A DNA stretch of 33,516 nt from a bacterium (GCA_021790255.1 JAJYIE010000011.1:1-33516), one strand, 5' to 3'. Positions 9,745 to 17,799 are shown, counted from the stretch's first letter. Numbers and translations: made by a program. Notes: generated by a model from the sequence alone, not told the origin.

Positions 9745-11271
9745 TTAAGTTACCTTTTGTATAGTTGCGCTAGTGTTTGACATTTTCATGTGTGATGAAT
9801 TAGCCCGTGTTGTAGCGGTAGGCTGAAGTAAAGAGGCAATGTATGGAGTGTACTGCTGCAGAACGGACAGCAACTGATCTTCGCTGCTCAACTGTGTAGC
9901 TTCCCTGACTAAATTGATTAGTTCGGGCTCTGTAGAGAGCAGCTCAATGATCCGGCCGTGGTTTAACCTGGCAAAAGACTTATCTTTGTCCTGAAAAAGG
10001 TTTGTCAAAGGCAGGGCCAACAGGATAATCTGAAGCTCTCTGGGCAATCTGGTCAGGGGAGGCTGCTTTATCATCTCTTCGATAGCATCCCGCTGATTTA
10101 GGGTGAGTCTGGTAGCGTAAGGAAGCTCAAAACTAAAGCTGCTGACGGTTTCAAGTTGGGCAGCCTCGGCCAAAATTTGCTTAACTCTGGTAGCTAAAGA
10201 GTTTTGGACACGATTTTGAGTCTGCTGGCCGACCCGGGAAACAGAGAGTGACAGATCAATTGCCGGACGCTGGCCCTGGTTAAAAAGTGCTGATCTAAAA
10301 AGCAGATGACCGTCGGTCATGGCCATGATATTGGTGGGAATAAAACCGGTAAAATCATTTAAGTTAGTATCAATTACCGGCAGGGCAGTAATCGATCCGC
10401 CACCGGCCATCGGGTTGAAATTCCCGGCCCGTTCTAAAAGATGCGCATGCTGGTAGAAGATATCCCCGGGGTAAGATTCGCGGCCGGGAGCCCGGTCTCC
10501 CAACAACGCAATCTCCCGGTAAATTTTAGCATGGATACCCAGGTCATCCAGGATTACCAATATATCCTTTCCCTGCGTCTGGAAGTATTCTGCCAAAGCG
10601 AAAGCGGTTTGGGGTGTCAGAAAGATTAAGGGGGCAGGGTCGGAGGAGGAAGCAGCGACAATAATAGTGTAGGGAAGAGCCTGGTTGGTACGCAGGGTAT
10701 CAATGAGGCTTCGGACTTCGGCAATCGGCTTACCGATTGAAGCATAAATGCAAATCACTCCGGTGTTTTTTTGATTAATAATAACATCGATCAGGAAATC
10801 GATTTTACCTGAACGGGGATCACCGATGACCAGCTCCCGTTGTCCTTTACCGATCGGAATGAGGCTGTCAACCAGAATTATGCCGGTCTGAAGCTGCTCA
10901 TTAATAGTTTGCCGGAATTTGATGCCGGGGGCACTACGATCAAAATCAGCGCTTGTTTTACTGCTTTCCTTCGGCAAGATTTTCCCGTCAATGGGGACCC
11001 CCAGGGGATTTATTGCCCGGCCTAAGAGAAATTGCCCGGAAGGAGTGGTAATCTTTTGGCCGGTGCTCCGGAAAAGCTGTCCCGGTTGGCTTTTTCCTTC
11101 GTCTAAAACCAGCGCCTCAACGCTGTCCGGCAGCAGAGCGTTGACCCAAGCCCTGATGCCGTTGTCGCTTTCTATCAGATCATTGATGCGAACAGAAGGA
11201 AGTCCGTTTAAATGGATTAAAAAGTTATTCACGCTGGTAACAAAACCAACTTCCTGGGTTTTTTGCGCCAT
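9745..11271 (-). CDS. atpA: F1-ATPase alpha subunit with degenerate P-loop
   Basis: 508 residues, normal length. The three-domain layout is clear: beta-barrel start (VGFVTSVNNFLIHLNGL), LGRAINPLGVPIDG, P-loop region, then SLSVSRVGQQTQNR containing the arginine finger R346 that completes the catalytic site on beta. The P-loop reads GDPRSGKI (150-157) against the family GDRQTGKT. The Lys stays but the Mg-coordinating Thr is Ile, so non-catalytic nucleotide binding is probably altered. The C-terminal helical domain is present (QPPLTRLPRELQIILLAL). One base separates it from the delta stop. Confidence 0.92.
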   Translation of the reverse strand: MAQKTQEVGFVTSVNNFLIHLNGLPSVRINDLIESDNGIRAWVNALLPDSVEALVLDEGKSQPGQLFRSTGQKITTPSGQFLLGRAINPLGVPIDGKILPKESSKTSADFDRSAPGIKFRQTINEQLQTGIILVDSLIPIGKGQRELVIGDPRSGKIDFLIDVIINQKNTGVICIYASIGKPIAEVRSLIDTLRTNQALPYTIIVAASSSDPAPLIFLTPQTAFALAEYFQTQGKDILVILDDLGIHAKIYREIALLGDRAPGRESYPGDIFYQHAHLLERAGNFNPMAGGGSITALPVIDTNLNDFTGFIPTNIMAMTDGHLLFRSALFNQGQRPAIDLSLSVSRVGQQTQNRVQNSLATRVKQILAEAAQLETVSSFSFELPYATRLTLNQRDAIEEMIKQPPLTRLPRELQIILLALPLTNLFQDKDKSFARLNHGRIIELLSTEPELINLVREATQLSSEDQLLSVLQQYTPYIASLLQPTATTRANSSHMKMSNTSATIQKVT

Positions 11272-11272
11272 A

Positions 11273-11794
11273 CTATTTTTTATGTCGGTACTCTTCTAAA
11301 ACTTTCAGAATTGCCTGGTGGTTGTCGCTGATTTTTTGCTGCAGCGAGTAATCTTTATAAATACCTTTCCAGGAAAAGGCGGCACCGGCTATAAGATATG
11401 GGTTAATGCGCAGCTCAATTAGAAAATGGCTGCCGAAATCCTGCCGTAGGTAAGCGCCCAAGGTGGAGATTTCCGTTTCCGGAAGCTCAAAAGCCAGGAA
11501 AATGATTAAGGGCTGGATACTTTTAATGTTTTCCTCGGCCCGGGTGAAGATATTATGCAGACTATTCTGGTTAAATCTATTAAAAAGATCTATCGGGAGG
11601 TTGTCCAGCCACTGTTTTTCCCGGACAGAAGCCAGCTGGTACTCGGATTGGCCAGCCTCTTCGGTAGCCTGAAATAATTTATCACTGACGCGCTCTTTTA
11701 AAAGCCTCAGGTACCGCATGGCTGAGGTAGGCGTGAAGCTCTCGTGCAAAATTAAATCAACCAGTTCTTCGGGTGTCATTTTACAATTAGACAA
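11273..11794 (-). CDS. atpH: F1-ATPase delta subunit-like stator protein
   Basis: 173 residues, usual length for delta/OSCP. The N-terminal helical part is diverged. The C-terminal part resembles the family motif DPSLIGGVVIRIGDKVIDGSI: here INPYLIAGAAFSWKGIYKDYSL, followed by a helix. Position between b and alpha supports the call. Delta links the top of alpha3beta3 to the b stalk, so a peripheral stator seems to be kept. The start overlaps the end of b by 8 bp. Confidence 0.8.
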   Translation of the reverse strand: MSNCKMTPEELVDLILHESFTPTSAMRYLRLLKERVSDKLFQATEEAGQSEYQLASVREKQWLDNLPIDLFNRFNQNSLHNIFTRAEENIKSIQPLIIFLAFELPETEISTLGAYLRQDFGSHFLIELRINPYLIAGAAFSWKGIYKDYSLQQKISDNHQAILKVLEEYRHKK

Positions 11795-12470
11795 AGAACT
11801 TCTCTGCCTTAGCTTTTTCCAGTGATTCTTTAATCAGTTCCATATGATCTTTTAACTCCAATTTTTTGGGCAAAACCAGCATCAGAGTTTTTTCCAAAAT
11901 TGCAATAATATTTTCATCCACCAGCATTAACTGCTGGGCTTTGTAGGTATCAATCAGCTGACGGGCAGCCTTGATCTCAAGTTCAATTGAAGTCAGGCTT
12001 TGCTGCTGGGTTTGGGTTAAAAAAGTTGCCAAGTTTTGCTCAAACCGCTCAAACAGATCATTAACCTGCTGCCGGGCAGTTTCTTCAATCCGGGCCTGAG
12101 TCTGCTTGCCAGTGGCAATCAGGTCCTGCAGATATTTGTCATATTGTTTGTTGGCAAGGTCTACCTCATGCTGAAAACTGCCTTCCAATGCCCCCGCCAG
12201 CTGATTAATCCTTTGTTCATAATTGTCTACCAGCCTGCCAGCGTGCTCCTCGCTGCCCTCTACCACTTTCAGGGCGTCATTCTCGGCATTGGTAATAATA
12301 TCATTGGCATTTTGAACTGCCTGATGCAGCAGTTCGATGCTTTTCAGGTGATTTTCTTCCAACACCGGCGGTGGGAACTGGTTGCTCGGTTTGGGACGGG
12401 AAAAGTACTCTTTCAGGAAGAGAACAAAAGCGACTACGGCAACCAGGGACAGCAGGGCAGTTATTGGCAT
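11787..12470 (-). CDS. atpF: F-type ATPase b subunit-like peripheral stalk
   Basis: 227 residues. One N-terminal transmembrane helix (about 3-19, ALLSLVAVVAFVLFLKEYF) is followed by a Pro-rich bend and a long charged helical region (about 45-190) rich in Ala, Glu and Gln, as expected of the right-handed coiled coil of b. It is longer than the usual 155-170 residues. The normal contacts of b with subunit a cannot be made if subunit a is absent. Identified by architecture and operon position rather than by motif. Twelve bases separate it from the c-like gene. Confidence 0.8.
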   Translation of the reverse strand: MPITALLSLVAVVAFVLFLKEYFSRPKPSNQFPPPVLEENHLKSIELLHQAVQNANDIITNAENDALKVVEGSEEHAGRLVDNYEQRINQLAGALEGSFQHEVDLANKQYDKYLQDLIATGKQTQARIEETARQQVNDLFERFEQNLATFLTQTQQQSLTSIELEIKAARQLIDTYKAQQLMLVDENIIAILEKTLMLVLPKKLELKDHMELIKESLEKAKAEKFFV

Positions 12471-12482
12471 ACAATCATCATA

Positions 12483-13307
12483 TCAAATCTTTAAAATAAG
12501 TATGGCAATGGCAATGCCCAATACGATAATTACTATGGTAAACATGAGACCCAGCACAAGCGAGATATATATTGAGACACGGGCCAAGGGGTTACGGCCG
12601 ATTGCCTCCAGTGCTTTGGGAACGGCTCTGGAGAAAGCAATAAGTCCTCCCATGAAAGCAGAAAGGACCAGCAAGGCTGCCAGCAGGTAACGTACTGCCT
12701 GATTAAAGCTATTCGGAGATGGGATTTGGAAAAATGAGAGGGAGCTCAGAGGAGCAAATATTCCGGTGGTAAAATAAGACAGGGGAATTTGCGCATACTC
12801 GATATGTAAAGCCACCGAAACCCGGCCGATGGTAGCTTTCCTGGTCAGTTTTGGGTTAGTGGGGTCCTGGTAACTGATCTGGGCACCCTGTCCATCTTTT
12901 AATCCCTCCAGAGCCCGCCCCAAAACGTAACCGGGCTTGTCGGCCCGTTGCCCTTTACCAGATATGTCTGAAGAAGTGATCAGGTCCCCCGCACTAATCG
13001 GGCCGTTCTCTGTAGTCACATTGACATAGGCCACGCCGTTTCTGGCAATCGGTACTCCTTGGTTATCGTAGCGGCGGTAGATAAGCAGGGAATTATTTTG
13101 GATTACCCCGAACAGATTCATGTCATACGCAGTAGAAGCCCGGGCGATTCCTTTACCGCTGCTGGCACTGACTATATCGCCGTCTGTGGCAGCATGGTCG
13201 CTGACTGTAAAAACATCAGTAACTTCCACGGTGTTTTGGGCGAAACCAGGGGTGGGCTGGAAAATCAGGAACGCCAGAAAGCATAAAATGAGCAGGCGGT
13301 AAAGCAT
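12483..13307 (-). CDS. subunit c-like membrane hairpin fused to a secreted N-terminal domain; ion-binding carboxylate missing
   Basis: 274 residues, first gene of the F1-like operon. Layout: signal peptide (1 to about 24, GFAQ), a beta-rich domain of about 180 residues predicted outside the cell (DGDIVSASSGKGIARAS; NGPISAGDLITSS; GYVLGRALEG), then two helices (about 204-228 and 243-272) joined by AIGRNPLA. RNP matches the polar RQP/RNP loop of subunit c, which contacts gamma and epsilon, and topology agrees with c: loop inside, termini outside. Helix 2 aligns with E. coli c: LGLMFTIVIIVLG against MGLVDAIPMIAVG, which puts Phe256 at the position of Asp61. Helix 1 keeps few of the packing glycines. 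The outer domain resembles repeats seen in large secreted proteins of Patescibacteria (impression only). Normal c has about 75-85 residues. Confidence 0.75.
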   Translation of the reverse strand: MLYRLLILCFLAFLIFQPTPGFAQNTVEVTDVFTVSDHAATDGDIVSASSGKGIARASTAYDMNLFGVIQNNSLLIYRRYDNQGVPIARNGVAYVNVTTENGPISAGDLITSSDISGKGQRADKPGYVLGRALEGLKDGQGAQISYQDPTNPKLTRKATIGRVSVALHIEYAQIPLSYFTTGIFAPLSSLSFFQIPSPNSFNQAVRYLLAALLVLSAFMGGLIAFSRAVPKALEAIGRNPLARVSIYISLVLGLMFTIVIIVLGIAIAILILKI

Positions 13308-13322
13308 AAATTTGCTGACTAC

Positions 13323-13351
13323 AGCTTACAAACTTTCCCGCTAAAAAACAA
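13323..13351 (-). promoter_or_regulatory. probable promoter of the F1-like operon
   Basis: On the minus strand TTGTTT (13346-13351) and TAAGCT (13323-13328) are separated by 17 bp; the ATG of the c-like gene follows 15 bases after the -10, giving a leader of roughly 8 bases. It lies in the 56-bp spacer after the glycosyltransferase gene. Confidence 0.45.
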
Positions 13352-13363
13352 GAAAAAGGAGGG

Positions 13364-14539
13364 TTATTCGGAAGCAATTTTTTGGAAAAGTTTCAGAGTT
13401 TGTGCTGCACACTTATCCCAGCTGAATTTTTTCACCTGATCAAACCTTTTCTTGGCTGCTGTGGCTCCCGGGATATGGTTGCTAGCCAACAGGACCATCT
13501 TCCGGCTGATTTCTTCAGTTGAGTTAGGGTCGACATAAAGAGCCGCTTTGCCACCTACTTCCGGAAGGGAAGAAACACCGGAGGTAATAACAGGTGTCCC
13601 GCAGGCCATTGCCTCCAGAACCGGCAGCCCGAAGCCCTCATAAAGCGATGGAAAGAAAAAGGCAATAGCGCCGCCGTAAAGAGCCGGCAGGATCTTGTCC
13701 GGCACATAACCCAAGAATTTAACCCGGGTTCCGATTCCGAATTTGGCGGGTAGTGAATAAATATCCTCAGTCAGCCAGCCACGGGAGCCGGCCAGAACAA
13801 GTTCGGGTATGGAAGTGGGGTCATGATTTTGAAGCTGGTCTGGGTGTTGGGAGTCGGGAGTTAGACGGTTATTTAAAAAGAGGGCATATGCTTTAATTAG
13901 CTGCTCCAGGTTTTTACGGGGCTGGATTGTGCCAACGAACAGGAAGTATGTTTTAGGTAATAGGTTATAGTCGGTCAAACTATGAATTAATGCATCATTT
14001 TTAAGGGGGTGAAACAATTTTTCATCGTAGCCTTCGTAAATAACGCTGATTTTGTCTGCCGGTATGCCGGCTTTCTTGGTGATATCCCGTTTGGTGGCCT
14101 CTGAGACCGCAATCAGGTGGGCGGCTGACTTAAGCTGATAATAGGTCATCAGCTTAAGGTAAAGCTGCTGCTTGAGTTGATGGGTTTGGGGTAAGTATTC
14201 CGCTCCCAGATCATGGACGGTCATAACGGTTTTCAAGCCCGGTTTTCTCACCAGCGGCAGGGTATGGGAGGGGACAAAAAGCAGATCAAGGTGGTCAATA
14301 AAAGTCTGCCCGGCCAGGCCGACCTGGGTCCAGAGGAATTTATAATTTAATCTTAAGAATTTAAAATTAGCAGGCCAACCTTTAAGCTGGTTAGGATCAA
14401 AGATGCCGGGGTGAAGAAAGACTTTGTAGGTATTTTCGTGGTCGATTTTAGCCAAATGGGTGAGGAGCTGATAGGAGTAATTTTCCGTGCCTGTTCTTTT
14501 GTTAACAAAAGCCCGTGAAGCGTCAAAACCGATAATCAT
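13364..14539 (-). CDS. GT4-family glycosyltransferase
   Basis: 391 residues from the ATG at 14539. The frame stays open for another 50 codons upstream, but those would overlap mreB and do not look like this family; [20 protein letters not shown] is a typical GT4 start. GT-B fold: N-terminal domain with the acceptor-side [10 protein letters not shown], and C-terminal nucleotide-sugar domain with [18 protein letters not shown], then the EX7E motif in [21 protein letters not shown] and [10 protein letters not shown]. These are retaining transferases that use an activated sugar; substrate cannot be read from sequence. With WecG and the flippase-like gene nearby, a role in envelope polysaccharide is likely. 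Cytoplasmic, possibly membrane-associated. Confidence 0.92.
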   Translation of the reverse strand: MIIGFDASRAFVNKRTGTENYSYQLLTHLAKIDHENTYKVFLHPGIFDPNQLKGWPANFKFLRLNYKFLWTQVGLAGQTFIDHLDLLFVPSHTLPLVRKPGLKTVMTVHDLGAEYLPQTHQLKQQLYLKLMTYYQLKSAAHLIAVSEATKRDITKKAGIPADKISVIYEGYDEKLFHPLKNDALIHSLTDYNLLPKTYFLFVGTIQPRKNLEQLIKAYALFLNNRLTPDSQHPDQLQNHDPTSIPELVLAGSRGWLTEDIYSLPAKFGIGTRVKFLGYVPDKILPALYGGAIAFFFPSLYEGFGLPVLEAMACGTPVITSGVSSLPEVGGKAALYVDPNSTEEISRKMVLLASNHIPGATAAKKRFDQVKKFSWDKCAAQTLKLFQKIASE

Positions 14540-14550
14540 AGAATTCAGCC

Positions 14551-14578
14551 GTCGGTTCTCAGTTGTCGGTTGCCAGAA
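14551..14578. repeat. degenerate 7-bp repeats between the GT4 gene and mreB
   Basis: Three consecutive heptamers GTCGGTT, CTCAGTT, GTCGGTT (14551-14571) fit NYCRGTT, followed by a decayed fourth (GCCAGAA). Inverted copies of the same unit (on the minus strand GTCAGTT and ATCAGTT) occur at about 14600-14640 and run into the last codons of mreB, where they encode part of the KRSVTKR tail. Confidence 0.55.
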
Positions 14579-14618
14579 CCTGGGTTGATCATTTTCAGAC
14601 TGACTCACCGGGAACTGA

Positions 14619-15635
14619 TTACCGTTTTGTAACTGACCGTTTATATAAATCCAAATTTTCCAGGGCCAATCCCGTTCCTGCCGCAACACACATTAAGGGC
14701 TGGTCGGCAACATGGCAGGGGACTCCAGTCATTTCCGTAAGCAGCTTGTCCAAATTAGCCAGCAGGGAAGAGCCGCCGCTTAAAACGATGCCTTTATCAA
14801 TAATGTCCGAGGCCAACTCGGGCGGAGTTTGTTCCAAAACAGCTTTGACGGCAGCAACAATCTTTTGCAGGACCGGATCAATCATCTCCGTCACTTCTGC
14901 TGCTGGTAAAGTAATTGTCCTCGGTAGGCCGGTAACAGCATCCCGCCCCCGTACTTCCGTAATTTTGCTTTCGCTATCCTTAAGTTTTAAAGCTGAGCCA
15001 ATCTTGATCTTAACTTCTTCGGCCTGGTTTTCACCGATAATCAGGCCGTACTTTTTGCGGATGGCTGTTTGGATTGCCTCATCAAGTTTATTTCCGCCAA
15101 CTCTGGCGCTGTTGTGTACCACAACCCCACCCAGGCAGATCACTGCTGCTTCCGTTGTGCCGCCGCCAATATCAACAATCATGTTCCCTGAAGGATTGGC
15201 GATGGGGATTTTGGCTCCGATAGCTGCGGCCAGCGGCTCATCGATCAGGTAGGCTGTTTTGGCCCCGGCCGATAAAGTTGCATCAAGAACAGCCCGCCTC
15301 TCCACGGAGGTGACACCGGCAGGAACGCAGATCATAACCTCCGGCTTGAACAGCCGGGACCGTCCACAGGCTTTATCGATAAAATATCGTAGCATGGCTT
15401 CGGTGATGACATAATCAGCGATGACCCCCTCACGCAGGGGGCGGGAAGCGGCAATATTGCCGGGAGTACGCCCAAGCATCTCTTTGGCCTCGTTCCCGAC
15501 TGCGAGCACCCTGTTATCGTCAGTAGAAACGGCCACAACCGTAGGCTCATTAAGAATAATGCCTTCACCAGCCAGATAGACCAAGCTGTTGGCGGTTCCC
15601 AGATCTATACCAAGCCGTTTGCCAAAATTAAACAT
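14619..15635 (-). CDS. mreB: rod-shape actin homologue MreB
   Basis: 338 residues, normal length. The actin-fold phosphate-1 motif is LGIDLGTANSLVYLAGEGI (8-26), followed by NEPTVVAV. Then come REGVIADY, the phosphate-2 region MIVDIGGGTTEAAVI and the adenosine motif GIVLSGGSSLLANLD. MreB filaments under the membrane organise peptidoglycan synthesis; a class A PBP is encoded at 23489-25825. No mreC or mreD follows; the next gene is a glycosyltransferase. The last seven codons (KRSVTKR) fall inside a repeat tract. Confidence 0.97.
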   Translation of the reverse strand: MFNFGKRLGIDLGTANSLVYLAGEGIILNEPTVVAVSTDDNRVLAVGNEAKEMLGRTPGNIAASRPLREGVIADYVITEAMLRYFIDKACGRSRLFKPEVMICVPAGVTSVERRAVLDATLSAGAKTAYLIDEPLAAAIGAKIPIANPSGNMIVDIGGGTTEAAVICLGGVVVHNSARVGGNKLDEAIQTAIRKKYGLIIGENQAEEVKIKIGSALKLKDSESKITEVRGRDAVTGLPRTITLPAAEVTEMIDPVLQKIVAAVKAVLEQTPPELASDIIDKGIVLSGGSSLLANLDKLLTEMTGVPCHVADQPLMCVAAGTGLALENLDLYKRSVTKR

Positions 15636-15648
15636 ACACTATACGCTA

Positions 15649-15677
15649 ATAATATGCTAACAAAAACCCGATCACAA
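15649..15677 (-). promoter_or_regulatory. promoter of mreB
   Basis: Minus strand TTGTGA (15672-15677), 17 bp, TATTAT (15649-15654); the ATG at 15635 is 13 bases after the -10, giving a leader of about 6 bases. Divergent from wecG. Confidence 0.5.
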
Positions 15678-15741
15678 GACTATTAAAATAGATCAAACAT
15701 GTGCAAAGTAATCATGCATTATTGTGGTAAACTTAGCATAT

Positions 15742-16506
15742 ATGGTAAGAGATGAACCTCAGCGAGTAGATATTATGGGCATAAACGTAGACCGGGTCAA
15801 TATGGCTCAGGCAGTGGAAAAAGTTGTCAATTGGCTGGAGGTTGGAAGGGGTTCTGTCGGAAAGCATTACGTTGTGACTGTAAACCCGGAATTTATCATA
15901 GCGGCCCAAAAAGATAAAGAATTCCGCCGGATTTTAAACGCTGCTGATTTAGCTGTTGCGGACGGGGTGGGTTTGCGGCTTAGCGGAAAAGTCACTGATA
16001 TAGTTGGAGGTATTTACCTGCTGGAGGAGCTCTGTAGGGTGGCTTCCGAACGGGGCTTTACAGCGGCCTTTTTGGGAGGGCATAAAAATGTAGCAAAGCA
16101 AGCTGCCGATTGCTTACAAAAAAAATACCCCGGACTGAAAGTAGTCTTTGCTGAGGACGGACCGGAGATAAACAGTATGGGGTATGAAGTATATAGTATA
16201 GAGGAAGGACAGAAGAGAAAACCCCGACATACTACATACTCTATACCAAATACTGATTTGTTATTTGTCGGTTTTGGCCAAATCAAGCAGGAAAAGTGGA
16301 TTGCCCGCAATCTGGAAAAGCTGCCGATAAAAGTAGCGATGGGTGTGGGGGGATCATTTGATGAGATAGCCGGGCGGCAAATCCGGGTCCCGAAATGGGG
16401 CCAGCAGGCGGGCCTGAAATGGCTGATCCGCTTGATCCAGCAGCCTTCACGCTTCAAGCGCCAGCTGGCAATTTGGCAGTTTGCATGGAAGGCGATCAGA
16501 GGCTAA
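15742..16506 (+). CDS. WecG/TagA/CpsF-family glycosyltransferase with an in-frame palindromic insert
   Basis: 254 residues from the ATG at 15742; an in-frame GTG at 15724 is possible but overlaps the -10-like TAAACT (15728-15733). The start RVDIMGINVDRVNMAQAVEKV is typical of GT26 enzymes, which move N-acetylmannosamine or similar sugars onto undecaprenyl-linked acceptors for teichoic acid or polysaccharide. Other signatures are HYVVTVNPEFIIAAQKD, the conserved Asp in AADLAVADGVGL, and VGFGQIKQEKWI. Between the middle of the protein and that last motif, residues of about 145-171 are encoded by an inverted repeat and replace the normal GYF segment. The enzyme frame stays open. Divergent from mreB. 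Confidence 0.88.
   Translation: MVRDEPQRVDIMGINVDRVNMAQAVEKVVNWLEVGRGSVGKHYVVTVNPEFIIAAQKDKEFRRILNAADLAVADGVGLRLSGKVTDIVGGIYLLEELCRVASERGFTAAFLGGHKNVAKQAADCLQKKYPGLKVVFAEDGPEINSMGYEVYSIEEGQKRKPRHTTYSIPNTDLLFVGFGQIKQEKWIARNLEKLPIKVAMGVGGSFDEIAGRQIRVPKWGQQAGLKWLIRLIQQPSRFKRQLAIWQFAWKAIRG
16174..16254. repeat. 81-bp palindromic element made of 7-bp repeats, inside wecG
   Basis: Left arm heptamers at 16174-16201: AGTATGG, GGTATGA, AGTATAT, AGTATAG. The right arm at 16227-16254, read in reverse complement, gives AGTATTT, GGTATAG, AGTATGT, AGTATGT. The first 26 positions of the two arms match at 21. A 25-base purine-rich loop separates them. Total length of 81 is a multiple of three, so the wecG frame is preserved. 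Confidence 0.8.
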
Positions 16507-16529
16507 GTACTAGTCGCTGAGTATTGTGC

Positions 16530-16535
16530 TAGACT
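16530..16535 (+). promoter_or_regulatory. -10-like hexamer for the ROK gene
   Basis: TAGACT ends six bases before the ATG at 16542 with no Shine-Dalgarno sequence between, the same arrangement as at argS and comEC. No clear -35 was found. Confidence 0.3.
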
Positions 16536-16541
16536 AAATTT

Positions 16542-17408
16542 ATGAGAGTTTTTGCCGGTGTTGATTGCGGGGCTACTAACTTGCGGGTTGGGCTTTCGGC
16601 GGAAAACGGACAGATGCTTGGCTCAGTCAAGGTGGCATCGCCCTTAAAAAATAACCCACTGCAGTTTGCTTCGATCATCAAACAGCAGATCACACAGCTG
16701 ATGACCCAGGTAAAATGTAACCCTCCCCTGGCTTTGGGGGTGGGCACTCCCGGGCCGCTGGATTTACAAAAAGGGTGGATTTTACCCTCGGCTAACCTGG
16801 GGAATTTTGCTCCGATAGATCTGCGCAGTCAGCTTGATGCTGTTTTAAAAATCCATATCGCGTTGGACCGTGATACGAATGTTGCTCTCATCGGGGAAGC
16901 TTGGCGGGGAGCGGCAGTCGGTAAAAAGGATGTTGTTATGTTAACTCTGGGTTCAGGAGTGGGGGGGGCGCTGCTTGTTAATGGTGAGATTGACCGGGGG
17001 GTAGGCGGCAAAGCCGGGGAATTGGGCCATATGTTCTTGGAAGTTCCTGAGGTTGTTCATGGTCCTGCCGGGCGTTTCCTCCATCCGCCGCCCCTCGCTA
17101 TCCCAAAGTGCGGGCTGGGCCATGAAGGTTGTTTTGAAGCGTTGATAAATTCAGCACGAAGTCTGGAAGAGCTTTCGTATTATCTGGGATATGGTCTGGC
17201 AAATATCGTGGATATTTTTAACCCGGAGATGATTGTTATCGGAGGTGGCAAACTGTTTTGGGGGGATTTTTTGCCTGGGGCAATCAAGGAAATGAAAAAA
17301 CACACCATTGATGGGGTGGTAGATAGGGTAGAGGTAACCTATGCCAAGCTACGGGACCTGAGCGGGGTTTATGGTGCGGCCAGGCTGGCCATGGTAAGAA
17401 CGATTTAG
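16542..17408 (+). CDS. ROK-family sugar kinase (glucokinase-like)
   Basis: 288 residues. The N-terminal phosphate-binding motif is VFAGVDCGATNLRVGL. Then come GVGTPGPLD, the catalytic Asp in ALDRDTNVALIGEAWRGAA, LGSGVGGALLVNGEI and the ROK signature GELGHMFLE. The usual zinc motif CxCGxxGCxE appears reduced to CGLGHEGCFEA, which keeps His and two Cys but lacks the first Cys of the set. The ATPase C-terminal motif is MIVIGGGKLFWG. It likely phosphorylates a hexose (glucose, mannose or N-acetyl sugar), feeding glycolysis or precursors for the nearby glycosyltransferases. A transcriptional-repressor HTH is absent, so it is the kinase branch of ROK. Confidence 0.9.
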   Translation: MRVFAGVDCGATNLRVGLSAENGQMLGSVKVASPLKNNPLQFASIIKQQITQLMTQVKCNPPLALGVGTPGPLDLQKGWILPSANLGNFAPIDLRSQLDAVLKIHIALDRDTNVALIGEAWRGAAVGKKDVVMLTLGSGVGGALLVNGEIDRGVGGKAGELGHMFLEVPEVVHGPAGRFLHPPPLAIPKCGLGHEGCFEALINSARSLEELSYYLGYGLANIVDIFNPEMIVIGGGKLFWGDFLPGAIKEMKKHTIDGVVDRVEVTYAKLRDLSGVYGAARLAMVRTI

Positions 17409-17452
17409 ATAGTAGTGAAGTTGTCTCAAGAAAGATTCTGGAAGAGAACAGA

Positions 17453-17668
17453 TTAAACTGCTGACGGTGTTTTTTGAGTGATACCCAAAAGCCAAAGGAC
17501 CGCTTCTTTTTTGTATCGCCTGTCCCCACGAGAATTAATTCTGATGGCTGGTAGTTTGCCTCTTTTGCCCCACCTTTTGATGGTTAAGGGAGAAACACGC
17601 AGGACTTCAGCAACTTCTTTGACTGTCAACAGATCAGGGAGATTCTCAAGTGATAATTTATCAGCCAT
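17453..17668 (-). CDS. small HTH (excisionase/MerR-like) DNA-binding protein
   Basis: 71 residues. A single winged helix-turn-helix of the HTH_17/excisionase type: LLTVKEVAEVLRVSPLTIKRWGKRGKLPAIRI, then RRYKKEAVLWLL. It could be a small transcription regulator or the relic of a mobile element's excisionase; no integrase is near. A strong promoter sits directly upstream. Convergent with the ROK gene (44 bp apart). The leader contains GAGGTGG only 1-2 bases from the ATG, too close for a normal Shine-Dalgarno sequence. Confidence 0.85.
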   Translation of the reverse strand: MADKLSLENLPDLLTVKEVAEVLRVSPLTIKRWGKRGKLPAIRINSRGDRRYKKEAVLWLLGITQKTPSAV

Positions 17669-17678
17669 TCCACCTCAA

Positions 17679-17708
17679 TATATATCATATTCCTTCAGAC
17701 TCTGTCAA
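17679..17708 (-). promoter_or_regulatory. promoter of the small HTH gene
   Basis: Minus strand: perfect -35 TTGACA (17703-17708), 18 bp, TATATA (17679-17684). The predicted start of transcription is 2-4 bases upstream of the ATG at 17668, so the message is nearly leaderless. Confidence 0.6.
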
Positions 17709-17765
17709 TGCCTTTATACAGCTTAATATGGCTTTATGATACCAATTACTAGCATTAACTATAAC

Positions 17766-17799
17766 AAAATCCCCCTCGGGAAAAATAAGGGGGATTTTT
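17766..17799 (-). terminator. rho-independent terminator after rplL (works in both directions)
   Basis: Stem AAAATCCCCC at 17766-17775 pairs with GGGGGATTTT at 17789-17798, with a 13-base loop. On the minus strand the stem ends in TTTTGTTAT and on the plus strand in TTTTTAG. It lies 74 bp after the rplL stop. Confidence 0.85.

Noticed and set aside
12036-12494. 152-codon plus-strand ORF opposite the b subunit gene
   Set aside because: It is a mirror of a real gene; composition follows from the reverse strand of helix-coding codons and no family is recognisable.
14540-14689. 50-codon upstream extension of the GT4 glycosyltransferase
   Set aside because: It overlaps the end of mreB and repeat sequence, and the family N-terminus begins exactly at the ATG at 14539.
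17453-17668. HTH protein as proof of a prophage or integrated element
   Set aside because: The excisionase-like fold alone is common in small regulators; no integrase or attachment repeats were found near it.
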